This document shows, piece by piece, positions 8,741 to 17,342 of a stretch of DNA of 64,000 nt (positions within the stretch are counted from its first letter, which is position 1; every line of letters begins with the position of its first letter). Below the pieces are notes generated by a model. That model was not told the DNA's origin, did no database searches, and saw only the letters and a program-made list of their open reading frames with translations. Position numbers and translations under genes: made by a program. The stretch comes from DATATV01 sp036268615 (GTDB taxonomy: Bacteria; Actinomycetota; Actinomycetes; Mycobacteriales; Pseudonocardiaceae): the NCBI GenBank assembly GCA_036268615.1, contig DATATV010000064.1, positions 3,583 through 67,582 on the forward strand, in the 5' to 3' direction.

Positions 8741-9451
8741 ATGAGCACGCCTTTGTCCAGCAACGCGCCGGGCCCGGTCGCGACGCGGTTGTTCTTCACC
8801 GACTTCGAGGGCAAGCCCGCCGAACCCGAGGACGTCTTCGCCGACGCCCTCGACGGCGGCTGGGCCGACCGCGAACCCGAGGCGATCGCGCTGCTCAACG
8901 ACAACACCGCCGCCCCCTACGACCGGTTCCTGGCGTGTACCGCGCTGTGCGCGTGGGGATCACCGGTGGGATATCAGGCAGCGGTCGACGTGGCCGGCGA
9001 CCCCGACGAGGTGGTCTGGAAGGACTACTCGGCCGACGCCCGCTACGGGGTGGACGACACGTTCGCGTTGCTGGCCGAGGATGTCGGGCAGAGCGTGGAC
9101 ATCGCCCACGAACGCGGCACCAACGGCCAGCGGCTCGCAGCGCTGGCGGCGCTGCTGCGGCTGACCCCGGACTACTACTTCGAGCGTCGGCTCGTGCAGA
9201 GCCTGTACGAGGACGACGTGCGAGTGCTGGCCCCGGAGATCGACCCGGCCATCGAGGCGGGCATCAACAAGATCAAGCGCGGTGAGCAGCTCTCCTTCGA
9301 CCTGGGTACCCAGGTGGCCGGCCTGATCCGGACGTTGCAGCGGGTCGATCCCCAACGGGCGCAGTTGCGGGCCAACGAGCTGATCGCCACCGGGCCCGGA
9401 GAACGGGCGCTGCGGGAACTGGGCGACCTGGTCACGACCGACACCCGCTGA
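8741..9451 (+). CDS. Putative immunity protein (HEAT-like helical)
   Basis: 236-residue soluble protein, rich in paired amphipathic helices and acidic residues, with no signal peptide and no known enzymatic motif. Stretches such as AIALLNDNTAAPYDRFLACTAL and RLAALAALLRLTPDYYFERR recall HEAT-type repeats, a common fold of immunity proteins. It starts 40 bases after the putative toxin gene on the same strand, which is the main reason for the assignment. ATG start, with AGGAAA a few bases before. Its last 20 bases overlap the convergent NADAR gene. It could also be an unrelated HEAT-like protein. Confidence 0.5.
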   Translation: MSTPLSSNAPGPVATRLFFTDFEGKPAEPEDVFADALDGGWADREPEAIALLNDNTAAPYDRFLACTALCAWGSPVGYQAAVDVAGDPDEVVWKDYSADARYGVDDTFALLAEDVGQSVDIAHERGTNGQRLAALAALLRLTPDYYFERRLVQSLYEDDVRVLAPEIDPAIEAGINKIKRGEQLSFDLGTQVAGLIRTLQRVDPQRAQLRANELIATGPGERALRELGDLVTTDTR

Positions 9452-9983
9452 GCCGGTCTCGCACCTGCATCAGGGCGAAGCCCAGCAGGTTCCGACCGCG
9501 CCAGCGCGTCGGGTCGGCGGCGCGGGGGTCGTCGGCCGCCAGTCCGATCCCCCACACCCGGTCGACCGGGGACGCCTCCACCAGCACCCGGTCGCCGGTG
9601 TCGAGCAGGTAGTCGCGCAACTCCGGGTGTTGGCCGAACTTGGCCAGGTTGCCGGCTTCGACCAGCTCGGAACAACGGTCCGCCCACCGCTGCTCGTCGA
9701 AGTTGGCCACCTGCCGGCCGAGTTCCTTGGCCTCCCGGGGCGTGGCTGCGGAGCGGATCGCGGCCGCGATCGCCTCGTCGCCGAACAACAGCGCCTTGCC
9801 GGTCATCATGTAGTGCTCGGCCGTCGGGTACTCGCGACCGTCGACCACAAAGGTGGCCGGCCACCACTGACTGAACACCCACGGCCCGACGGCGCGCCCG
9901 GGGGCCGCGTGGTGGCCCCAGAAGAACAGGTAGTCGGGGCGCTCACCCGCGCTGATCCGGTCAACGAGTTCGGTCACGTCCAT
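9432..9983 (-). CDS. NADAR (YbiA-like) family protein
   Basis: 183 residues of the NADAR/YbiA family. Characteristic pieces are LFFWGH at the start, FSQWWPATFVVDGREYPTAE followed by HYMMTGKALLFGD, then the helical core (AKELGRQVANFDEQRW) and the closing RVWGIGLAADDPRA and GRNLLGFALMQVR segments. Family members act as N-glycosidases on reactive riboflavin intermediates or on ADP-ribosyl/NAD-derived substrates. I take the ATG at 9983; the frame stays open upstream to 10082 but the extra residues have no family match. The 3' end overlaps the immunity-like gene by 20 bases, convergently. Whether it has any link to a nearby ADP-ribosyl-type toxin is speculation. Confidence 0.85.
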   Translation of the reverse strand: MDVTELVDRISAGERPDYLFFWGHHAAPGRAVGPWVFSQWWPATFVVDGREYPTAEHYMMTGKALLFGDEAIAAAIRSAATPREAKELGRQVANFDEQRWADRCSELVEAGNLAKFGQHPELRDYLLDTGDRVLVEASPVDRVWGIGLAADDPRAADPTRWRGRNLLGFALMQVRDRLSGCRS

Positions 9984-10071
9984 CCGCGGATCATGACGCA
10001 GCCGGCTCATCGTGGCCGAGCCGGGTGGTGCGGGTCCGATCCTGCGTCCCAGGCCACGGTCGAGGAAGAAC

Positions 10072-10720
10072 TCAGGCGGCACGCGCGGTCCGACAAACAG
10101 CTTCGACCTGCTCCCGGGTCATGCCGTATTCGTCGGCCACGTCCTCCAGCGGCTCCCCGGCAAGCCAGAGGTCGACCACCGCGTCAACCGGTACCTTCGT
10201 CGCTTCGACGACCGGGGCTCCCCAACCGAATCGGGGATCGATGATCACCGGAGCCACCTCAGGATACTGGCGCAGTTGAAGTCGGGCCGGAAAGTTGTCA
10301 GCAGCATCCAAGGTGATGTATTTCAGATAACTGCCGATGATTTCCCGGATCGGTTGCTGATTGTCGCCAACTCGAACAAGATCATCATCCGCGTGGTGGA
10401 CGAAGATATCGATTCCGTCTGTTGCGATCCGCTTGGTAACCAGACCATAGGGTGTCGCGAATTCGCTACGGACGTCGGCAGTGGCCTCACAAATCCGACG
10501 CTTGGCAACCCCAGGTCACGCAACAAGCCAAGGACGTATGCCTCGACGACCGCAACAAGCGGTCCGAGGACCGGCCACGCGTCCCGGTCGCGACTCCATG
10601 CACCAACGGCTCGCCGCCCGCCTCCCCGGTGAGCCAGCAATACATCGTCGCCGGCGGGACGAGGAGATGTCGCGCGGATTCCAGGGGAGTCAGCAACGGA
10701 TCGGTGAACCTGTCGACCAC
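10072..10720 (-). pseudogene. DUF433-family DNA-binding/antitoxin-like gene broken by two frameshifts
   Basis: Read on the minus strand, three frames join into one protein of the actinobacterial 'N-terminal domain plus DUF433' family. Frame 1 begins at a GTG (10720) after GGGAGG and gives VDRFTDPLLTPLESARHLLV up to about 10565. Frame 2 gives VAVVEAYVLGLLRDLGLP (about 10559-10508). Frame 3 gives TDGIDIFVHHADDDLVRVG, REIIGSYLKYITLDAADNF and the DUF433 end (VIIDPRFGWGAPVVEATKVP) to the stop at 10072. Each junction needs one missing base, so the gene looks inactive unless these are sequencing errors. Intact relatives often pair with a PIN-like toxin; none remains here. Confidence 0.75.
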
Positions 10721-10751
10721 GCCCCATCCTCCCACCCAGCCGTTCACCAGG

Positions 10752-11294
10752 TCATTGCCCCGACAGCAACTCATTGCCGAGCCGGGCCGCGATCGCCCAC
10801 GCACAAGCCATCGCCTCGACATGCGTCGTGTCCACCTCCAGGTCATAACGCACCCCGCGATGAACCAACTCCGCCTGCGCCCGAGCCATCCCACCGATCC
10901 GGTCACCCCGGGCCGTCTCCCGATCAGCGGCCATATCAGGCTCGCACCGCACCCCCACCCACAGCGCCGACAGCTCGCCGATGACCTGGAGCCAGCGCTG
11001 CTGCGACGCCCCACCACCCAGGAAGACCTCGTCGACGATGACCCGGGCGCCCGCGCGGACCATCTCGACAACTCCGGTCAGCCAGGCCGCTTCCAACTCG
11101 CGGACCACCGGCCCGACCACGACCTCGCCGTCCGGAGCGAACCGGATGGCGTCCGACGTGGCCGGCAGCGCCGCGACCAGGGTGTCGGTGCCCAGGGCCA
11201 GCCACGGGTCGGCCAACACCGACTGAAGGCAGCGGGCGATGCCGGACTTGCCGGCGCTGGAACCACCATTGAGGACGATCAACCGGGTCGACAC
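10752..11294 (-). CDS. Chloramphenicol phosphotransferase-like kinase
   Basis: 180-residue P-loop protein of the CPT family. It starts with LIVLNGGSSAGKS (Walker A in the first 16 residues), followed by conserved LALGTDTLVAALP, an acidic VIVDEVFLGG segment, the RCEPDMAADRETARGDR lid-type stretch and a C-terminal VEAMACAWAIAARL helix. Streptomyces venezuelae CPT phosphorylates the 3'-OH of chloramphenicol. Most relatives elsewhere have unknown substrates, so resistance cannot be claimed. The GTG at 11294 lies four bases after the S9 peptidase stop, so the two are one transcript. Confidence 0.8.
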   Translation of the reverse strand: MSTRLIVLNGGSSAGKSGIARCLQSVLADPWLALGTDTLVAALPATSDAIRFAPDGEVVVGPVVRELEAAWLTGVVEMVRAGARVIVDEVFLGGGASQQRWLQVIGELSALWVGVRCEPDMAADRETARGDRIGGMARAQAELVHRGVRYDLEVDTTHVEAMACAWAIAARLGNELLSGQ

Positions 11295-11298
11295 CGGC

Positions 11299-13233
11299 TC
11301 ACCGTAGGGGTTTCGACGCCGAGGAGCCCAGCAGCCAGCGGTCGAACCAGGCCCGGCCACGGCGCAGCACGTCGAGTTGGTGTCCTCGTTCGGTGAACGA
11401 GTGACCTTCCCGCGGATAGACGACGAACTCGTGTTCGACGCCGAATCGGCGCAGCGCCCGGTGCAGGAACTCGGCCTGGGACACCGGGACGTTGGTGTCC
11501 CAGGCGCCGTGCAGCATCAGCAGCGGCGTGCGCATCCGGGCGGCGTACGAGATCGGACTGACCCGGTCGTGCGGATGCGGACCGACGCCCTCCCAACCGG
11601 TACTGCCGCCCAGCGCCGACTCGAACGCGCCCTGCTCACCGGTCGCCGCCTGCATCCCCCAGTCGCTGATCCCGGCGAGCATCAGACCGGCCCGGAACCG
11701 GTCGGTCCGGCCGACCGCCCACGCGGTCAGGTAGCCGCCGTGGCTCCCGCCGCCGATGCCGAGCCGGTCCGGGTCGGCGATGCCGGCGTCGACCAGCAGG
11801 TCGATCCCGGTGCTGATGTCGGTCCACTCCTCCTGGCCGAGCGCGCCGTCCACCCGCACGGCGAACTCGTGGCCGTGGCCCGCGCCGCCGCGCGGGTTGG
11901 GCAGGAAGACCGCGTAGCCGGCGGTGGCCAGCCACTGCCCGGTCGGCACCCAGTTGAGCACCAACTCATCGGCCTGCCGCCAGTACGGACCGCCGTGCAC
12001 CCAGGTGATCAGCGGGAACGGCCCGGCGGATCGCGGCTGCCCGGCCGGCAGGATCAGCAGGCCGTCCAGGTCCAGGCCGTCGGCCGCCCGGTAGGCGAGG
12101 CGTTCCTGGGTGCCCCACCGGATTGCGCGCAGCTCCGGCCGGGTGTCGCTGAGCCGGCGCAGCGGGCCGGTCGGTGGGCCGGCGTGCACGTCGAAGACCT
12201 CGGTGGACGTGCTGACCAGGGCCGCGACCAGTTCGCCGGACCGGCTCGCGGTGAGCGACCTGACCGAACCGGTCACCCGATGGACCTCGTCGAGACCGGT
12301 CGGGGTGAGCCGGTGGATCGCGGTGTCCAGGCCGTGGGCGACCAGCACCAGCGGCGTGGCGGCCTGGACCATTTCGAGCGGACACGCGGCCAACCCGGCG
12401 GTCAGGTTCCGGTGCTCCGCCAGGCCCTCAGCCGCCAGGTCGAGCGTCGGCAGGTCGAACACCGCCCAGCCGCCGATCAGGCCGGGCGGGGTGACGCCGA
12501 GGTAGGCCAGCCGCCAACCGTTCCCGGTCGACCACCAGGTCAGCTGGGCCGCCTCCAACTCGGCCGGTCCGAGTTCGCGGGTCGGGCCGCCGGCCAGGTC
12601 GACCAGGTGCAGTTCGGCGGTGCGGAAGCCCGGGTCGAACTCCGGCGTCGCCCAGCTGAGCACGGCGAGCGGGCCGCCGTCGGGTCGTTGGGCCAGCTCG
12701 ACCACGTGTCGGCCGGTGAGTACGTCCGGCGTGCGCACGACGCCGGTGCGCAGGTCGAGCAGCCGCAGCCGGCCCGGCCGGAACTCCGTGCCACGGACGA
12801 TCACGTCCTCGTCCCGACGATCGTCCGTGGCGAGCAGCGCGACCAGGTCCGGGTCGGCCAGCGGGAGATGATCATCGATTCCGGTCGGCCACGCGGTCAG
12901 CACGTCGACCCGCGAGTCGGCGGGGGTCAGCCGGCAGAGCTGGGCGCTGCCCGGCTCGACCCGGTCGGACCGGAAGAAGATCGACTTCGAGTCGGCCGAC
13001 CAACGCGGGGCCGTGTCGTTCGTGGTGCCCTCGGTCAACCGGCGCGGCGGGGTGCCACCGTCGACGGCGGCCAGCCAGAGCGCGCCGACCGGATGCGGGC
13101 CGACCTGTCCGACGGTTGTGACCGGATAGACAACCCAACGTCCGTCCGGCGACAACACCGGGGCTCCTGGGGTCGAACCGTCGACGATCAGCTCCGCGAT
13201 CAGCTCAGGAGTCACATCGTCCACTTCAGTCAC
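11299..13233 (-). CDS. S9 family (prolyl oligopeptidase-like) peptidase
   Basis: 644-residue serine peptidase of clan SC. The N-terminal ~390 residues show the repeated WD-like strands of a beta-propeller (VLSPDGRWVVYPV, PRWSADSKSIFFRSDR). The C-terminal alpha/beta-hydrolase domain has PLITWVHGGPY, the nucleophile elbow GGGSHGGYL (Ser near 495), Asp in HGAWDTNVPVSQ (~577) and His in REGHSF (~609). Acylaminoacyl-peptidase-type members remove blocked amino acids or cut short peptides in the cytoplasm. I choose the GTG at 13233 because GGGAGG lies four bases before it, although the frame opens earlier. It is divergent from dnaE and followed by the kinase-like gene. Confidence 0.9.
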   Translation of the reverse strand: MTEVDDVTPELIAELIVDGSTPGAPVLSPDGRWVVYPVTTVGQVGPHPVGALWLAAVDGGTPPRRLTEGTTNDTAPRWSADSKSIFFRSDRVEPGSAQLCRLTPADSRVDVLTAWPTGIDDHLPLADPDLVALLATDDRRDEDVIVRGTEFRPGRLRLLDLRTGVVRTPDVLTGRHVVELAQRPDGGPLAVLSWATPEFDPGFRTAELHLVDLAGGPTRELGPAELEAAQLTWWSTGNGWRLAYLGVTPPGLIGGWAVFDLPTLDLAAEGLAEHRNLTAGLAACPLEMVQAATPLVLVAHGLDTAIHRLTPTGLDEVHRVTGSVRSLTASRSGELVAALVSTSTEVFDVHAGPPTGPLRRLSDTRPELRAIRWGTQERLAYRAADGLDLDGLLILPAGQPRSAGPFPLITWVHGGPYWRQADELVLNWVPTGQWLATAGYAVFLPNPRGGAGHGHEFAVRVDGALGQEEWTDISTGIDLLVDAGIADPDRLGIGGGSHGGYLTAWAVGRTDRFRAGLMLAGISDWGMQAATGEQGAFESALGGSTGWEGVGPHPHDRVSPISYAARMRTPLLMLHGAWDTNVPVSQAEFLHRALRRFGVEHEFVVYPREGHSFTERGHQLDVLRRGRAWFDRWLLGSSASKPLR

Positions 13234-13443
13234 ACGCCCTCCCGTTCGTGGCCGACACGAGCGGCCGGGGCGGCCCGGATCTGTCGGCGGTCGCTGCCAG
13301 AATCCCGGTCGGAACCACTCGCCGATACACCTCTGCCGGTCGTCTTGTCCGCGTGGTGGTCCACCCACTCTCGGCGGCGCGGGACTAACCTTCCGTCTAC
13401 TCGTCACCGATGCCCTACTAGCCGCTCAGGGGAGACGCGCGCC

Positions 13444-16400
13444 GTGCCGGACTCGTTCGTACACCTGCATGTTCACACCGAGTACTCGATGCTTGACGGT
13501 GCGGCCAAGGTGGCCCCACTGTTCGGCGAGGCGGAGCGGTTGGGCATGCCGGCGGTGGCGATGACCGACCACGGCAACATGTACGCCTCGGCCGAATTCT
13601 ACCGGCAGAGCAAGAAGTCCGGGGTCAAGCCGATCATCGGAATCGAGGCCTACCTGGCCCCGTCCAACCGGTTCCACAAGAAGCCGGTGTTCTGGGGACA
13701 GTCCAGCCAGCGCGGCAGCGACGAGCTGGGCGAGGGCGGTGACGTGTCGGGTGGTGGTGCCTACACCCACATGACGATGCTCGCCGGCAACGCGACCGGC
13801 CTGCGCAACCTGTTCAAGCTCTCCAGCCTGGCCTCGTTCGAGGGCTACTACCGCAAGCCGCGGATGGACCGCGAGCTGATCGCCGAGCACGCCGAGGGCA
13901 TCATCGCCACCACCGGCTGCCCGTCGGGCGAGGTGCAGACCCGGCTGCGGCTGGGCCAGCCGGCCGAGGCGCTCCAGGCCGCCAGCGACTACCGCGACAT
14001 CTTCGGCGCGGACAACTTCTTCCTGGAGCTGATGGACCACGGGCTGCCGATCGAGCGGTCGGTGCGCGAGGGTCTGCTGAACATCTCCCGGCAGCTCAAT
14101 CTCCGGCCGCTGGCCACCAACGACAGCCACTACGTCACCCAGGACCAGGCCGACACGCACGCCGCGCTGCTGTGTGTGCAGGCCGGCAAGACACTGGACG
14201 ATCCGAACCGGTTCAAGTTCGACGGCGACGGCTACTACCTGAAGTCGGCCGCCGAGATGCGCGAGTACTGGGACAAGGAGGTACCCGGCGCGGCGGACAA
14301 CACGCTGTTGATCGCCGAGCGGGTCGAGTCCTACGGCGAGGTGTACGACTTCGTCGACCGGATGCCGCGCTTCCCGGTACCCGAGGGCAAGACCGAGGAC
14401 GACCTGCTGCGCGACGAGGTCGAGCAGTTCATCCCCACCCGGTATCCCGGCGGCGTGAACCAGGAGTACCGGGAGCGGATCGACTACGAACTCAGCGTCA
14501 TCGCCAAGATGGGCTTCAGCGCGTACTTCCTGGTCGTCGGCGACCTGGTCCGGTGGGCCAAGGAGCAGAAGATCCGGGTCGGTCCCGGCCGTGGTTCGGC
14601 CACCGGCGCGATCGTCGCCTACATCCTGCACATCACCGACCTCGACCCGATCGAGCACTCGCTGATCTTCGAGCGGTTCCTCAACCCGGAGCGCGTGTCG
14701 CCGCCGGATATCGACCTCGACTTCGACGACCGGCGCCGCGGTGACGTGATGCGCTACACGATCGACAAGTGGGGCGCGGAGAACGTCGCCCAGGTCATCA
14801 CGTTCGGCACGATCAAGACCAAGGCCGCGATCAAGGACGCCTCCCGGGTGTTGCACGGCCAGCCGGGCTTCAGCATCGCCGACCGGATCTCCAAGGCGCT
14901 GCCGCCGGCCGTGATGGCCAAGGACATCCCGATCTCGGGCATCTTCGACCCGCAGCACGAGCGCTACCAGGAAGCCGCCGAGGTCCGGTCGCTGTCGGAG
15001 ACCGATCCGCAGGTCGGCAAGATCATGGAGACCGCGCGCGGGCTGGAGGGCCTGGTCCGCAACGCCGGCGTGCACGCCTGTGCGGTGATCCTCTCCTCGC
15101 AGCCGCTGATGGACGTGATCCCGCTCTGGCGGCGCGACGACGGGTCGACCATCACCGGCTGGGACTACCCCTCGTGCGAGGACATCGGCTTGCTGAAGAT
15201 GGACTTCCTCGGGTTGTCCACGCTGACCATCATCGACGACGCGATCACCGCGGTGAAGGCCAACCACGGCATCGACATCGACCTGGCCAAGCTGCCGCTG
15301 GACGACCAGCCCACCTACGAACTGTTGGGCCGGGGCGACACGCTGGGCGTTTTCCAACTGGACGGCACGGCCATGCGCGACCTGCTGCGCCGGATGCAGC
15401 CGAAGAAGTTCGGTGACATCGCCGCCGTGCTCGCGCTGTACCGGCCGGGCCCGATGGCGGCCAACGCCCACATCAACTACGCCGAGCGCGCCAACGGCCG
15501 GCAGCGGTTCACGCCGATCCATCCGGAGCTGAAAGAAGCGCTGGAGCCGATCCTCGGGGAGACCTACCACCTGCTGGTCTACCAGGAGCAGGTCATGGCG
15601 ATCGCGCAGCAGTTGGCCGGCTACACCCTGGGTGGTGCGGACCTGCTGCGCCGGTCGATGGGCAAGAAGAAGAAAGAGATCATCGAGAAGGAGTTCGAGA
15701 ACTTCCGGGACGGCATGACCGGCAAGGGCTTCTCCAAGGAGGCCACCCAGACGCTCTGGGACGTGATGCTGCCCTTCGCCGGGTACGCGTTCAACAAGTC
15801 GCACACCGCCGGCTACGGCCTGGTGTCCTACTGGACGGCCTACCTGAAGGCGAACTACCCGGCCGAGTTCATGGCCGCCCAGCTCACCTCCAACGGTGAC
15901 AACAAGGACAAGTCGGCGATCTACCTGTCCGAGTGCCGCCGGATGGGCATCAAGGTGATGCCGCCCGACGTCAACGACTCGGTGCTGGCGTTCGCCGCGG
16001 TGGGCAGCGACATCCGGTTCGGCCTCGGCGCGGTGCGCAACGTCGGCGCGAACGTGGTCGCCTCGGTCGTCTCGACGCGAGAGAAGAAGGGCCGCTACAC
16101 CTCGTTCACCGACTTCCTGGAGAAGGTCGAACTGGTGTGCTGCAACAAACGCGTGGTCGAGTCGCTGATCAAGTCGGGCGCGTTCGACTCCTTCGACCAC
16201 ACCCGCCGCTCGCTGGTGGACGTGCACGAGGAGGCGGTGGACGCGGTCACCGGCCTCAAGCGCCAGGAGGCGATGGGCCAGTTCGACCTGTTCGGCGGCG
16301 GTGACGAGAGTGACGAGCCGGACACCAGCTCGTCCCCGCTGGCGCACCTGACGCTGTCCACCGACGAATGGCCGCGCAAGCAGTTGCTCGGCTACGAGCG

Positions 16401-17010
16401 GGAGATGCTGGGCCTGTACGTGTCCGCGCACCCGCTGGACGGCGCCGAGCCGATCCTGCGCAAGCACGCGCCCAAGCCGATCGCCGGGGTGCTGGACGAC
16501 GCGCCCAAGGAGGGCGAGGTGGTCGTGTCCGGCATGATCGCCTCGGTCGAGCGGCGGGTGAACAAGAACGGCGAGCCGTGGGCGATCGTCACGCTGGAGG
16601 ACCTGGACGCCTCGGTGGACGTGCTGTTCTTCGCCAAGTCCTACTCGGTGCTCTACGAGGACCTGGTGGCCGACGCGGCGGTGGCGATCAAGGGCCGGGT
16701 GAACTGGCGCGAGGACCAGATGTCGATCTTCGGGTCGGGCGTGGTCGTGCTGGACATCAGCGACGCCGAGCACAATCCCGGGGTCGCGCCCGCGTTCGTG
16801 CTGCGCGCCGACGCCGCCCGGCTGGAGGCCGACGGCGTGGCCGAACTACGCTCCGCGCTGGCCACCCACAAGGGCACCATCCCGGTGCAGATCCTGGTCT
16901 GCCACGAGGGGCGGGAGACCGCGCTGGCGGTGGACGACTATCCGGTCGCGGTGTCCTCCGCGCTGCTCGGCGAACTGAAGTCGATCCGGGGCATTTCGGT
17001 CGCCGCCTGA
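13444..17010 (+). CDS. dnaE: DNA polymerase III subunit alpha
   Basis: Replicative polymerase of 1188 residues, the usual length for actinobacterial DnaE1. An N-terminal PHP domain begins FVHLHVHTEYSMLDG with metal-site histidines, and GIEAYLAP follows. The polymerase core carries the catalytic aspartates in PPDIDLDFDD (near residues 419-428) and the ALYRPGPM fingers motif. YAFNKSHTAGYGLVSYWTAY is strongly conserved. The helix-hairpin-helix/beta-clamp region is followed by an OB-fold near residues 1015-1090 (VVVSGMIASVERRV). GTG start at 13444 with GGGGAG upstream. The reading frame is open much further upstream, but that is antisense of the S9 peptidase gene. A hairpin terminator follows. 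Confidence 0.98.
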   Translation: MPDSFVHLHVHTEYSMLDGAAKVAPLFGEAERLGMPAVAMTDHGNMYASAEFYRQSKKSGVKPIIGIEAYLAPSNRFHKKPVFWGQSSQRGSDELGEGGDVSGGGAYTHMTMLAGNATGLRNLFKLSSLASFEGYYRKPRMDRELIAEHAEGIIATTGCPSGEVQTRLRLGQPAEALQAASDYRDIFGADNFFLELMDHGLPIERSVREGLLNISRQLNLRPLATNDSHYVTQDQADTHAALLCVQAGKTLDDPNRFKFDGDGYYLKSAAEMREYWDKEVPGAADNTLLIAERVESYGEVYDFVDRMPRFPVPEGKTEDDLLRDEVEQFIPTRYPGGVNQEYRERIDYELSVIAKMGFSAYFLVVGDLVRWAKEQKIRVGPGRGSATGAIVAYILHITDLDPIEHSLIFERFLNPERVSPPDIDLDFDDRRRGDVMRYTIDKWGAENVAQVITFGTIKTKAAIKDASRVLHGQPGFSIADRISKALPPAVMAKDIPISGIFDPQHERYQEAAEVRSLSETDPQVGKIMETARGLEGLVRNAGVHACAVILSSQPLMDVIPLWRRDDGSTITGWDYPSCEDIGLLKMDFLGLSTLTIIDDAITAVKANHGIDIDLAKLPLDDQPTYELLGRGDTLGVFQLDGTAMRDLLRRMQPKKFGDIAAVLALYRPGPMAANAHINYAERANGRQRFTPIHPELKEALEPILGETYHLLVYQEQVMAIAQQLAGYTLGGADLLRRSMGKKKKEIIEKEFENFRDGMTGKGFSKEATQTLWDVMLPFAGYAFNKSHTAGYGLVSYWTAYLKANYPAEFMAAQLTSNGDNKDKSAIYLSECRRMGIKVMPPDVNDSVLAFAAVGSDIRFGLGAVRNVGANVVASVVSTREKKGRYTSFTDFLEKVELVCCNKRVVESLIKSGAFDSFDHTRRSLVDVHEEAVDAVTGLKRQEAMGQFDLFGGGDESDEPDTSSSPLAHLTLSTDEWPRKQLLGYEREMLGLYVSAHPLDGAEPILRKHAPKPIAGVLDDAPKEGEVVVSGMIASVERRVNKNGEPWAIVTLEDLDASVDVLFFAKSYSVLYEDLVADAAVAIKGRVNWREDQMSIFGSGVVVLDISDAEHNPGVAPAFVLRADAARLEADGVAELRSALATHKGTIPVQILVCHEGRETALAVDDYPVAVSSALLGELKSIRGISVAA

Positions 17011-17025
17011 GTCGGGAACAGCGGT

Positions 17026-17054
17026 CGGCCGGGCAGCGCGCAGCTGCCCGGCCG
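17026..17054 (+). terminator. Terminator after dnaE
   Basis: A perfect 12-bp G+C-rich inverted repeat (17026-17037 with 17043-17054, five-base loop) begins 15 bases after the dnaE stop. Its right arm abuts the cytochrome P450 remnant. Confidence 0.8.
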
Positions 17055-17208
17055 ATCGTCTTCGGGCACGGCATCCAGCACTGTCCTGGCGCTCCGCCGG
17101 TGCGCCTGGTTGCGTGCTCACCGAACGGTTCCCCGGGTTGCGGCTGGCCGTGCCGCCGGAATCACTGGAACGCGAGCATTCCTTGCTGTTCAACGGGTTC
17201 TTAACCCA
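17055..17208 (+). pseudogene. Cytochrome P450 3'-end remnant
   Basis: Frame one from 17055 reads VFGHGIQHCPGAPPVRL, matching the P450 heme-binding signature FxxGxxxCxG with the axial Cys and the 'GAPLARLE' continuation. From about 17113, in another frame, it reads LTERFPGLRLAVPPESLERE then HSLLFNGF, the usual P450 C-terminus. The intervening 'EARIALGAL' helix is missing and the frames do not join, and nothing upstream resembles the rest of a P450. So this is a decayed tail, not a gene. The remainder of the gap up to 17342 holds only the promoter region of the GH16 gene. Confidence 0.75.
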
Positions 17209-17342
17209 GTCTCAAGTGGCCCGCAATATTCCGTCAAACAAAAGTGTTATCCGCGCTCATCGGTCAATTGTCAGCCACCGACGGCCGATTGACCATTAGC
17301 CTCCCCGTGTTCGCAGTTCGAGCCACGAGGAGGCAGCGCCAG

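Noticed and set aside
10752..11294. Chloramphenicol resistance gene
   Set aside because: Only family-level likeness to CPT. Most such proteins have unknown substrates, so a resistance call would be overreach.
11377..13443. N-terminal extension of DnaE of nearly 700 codons
   Set aside because: It is antisense to the S9 peptidase gene, and the PHP domain begins right at the GTG at 13444.
13426..16773. Very long open frame on the strand opposite dnaE
   Set aside because: A high-GC antisense shadow: low-complexity His/Arg/Asp/Val-rich translation, no ribosome site, no family likeness.
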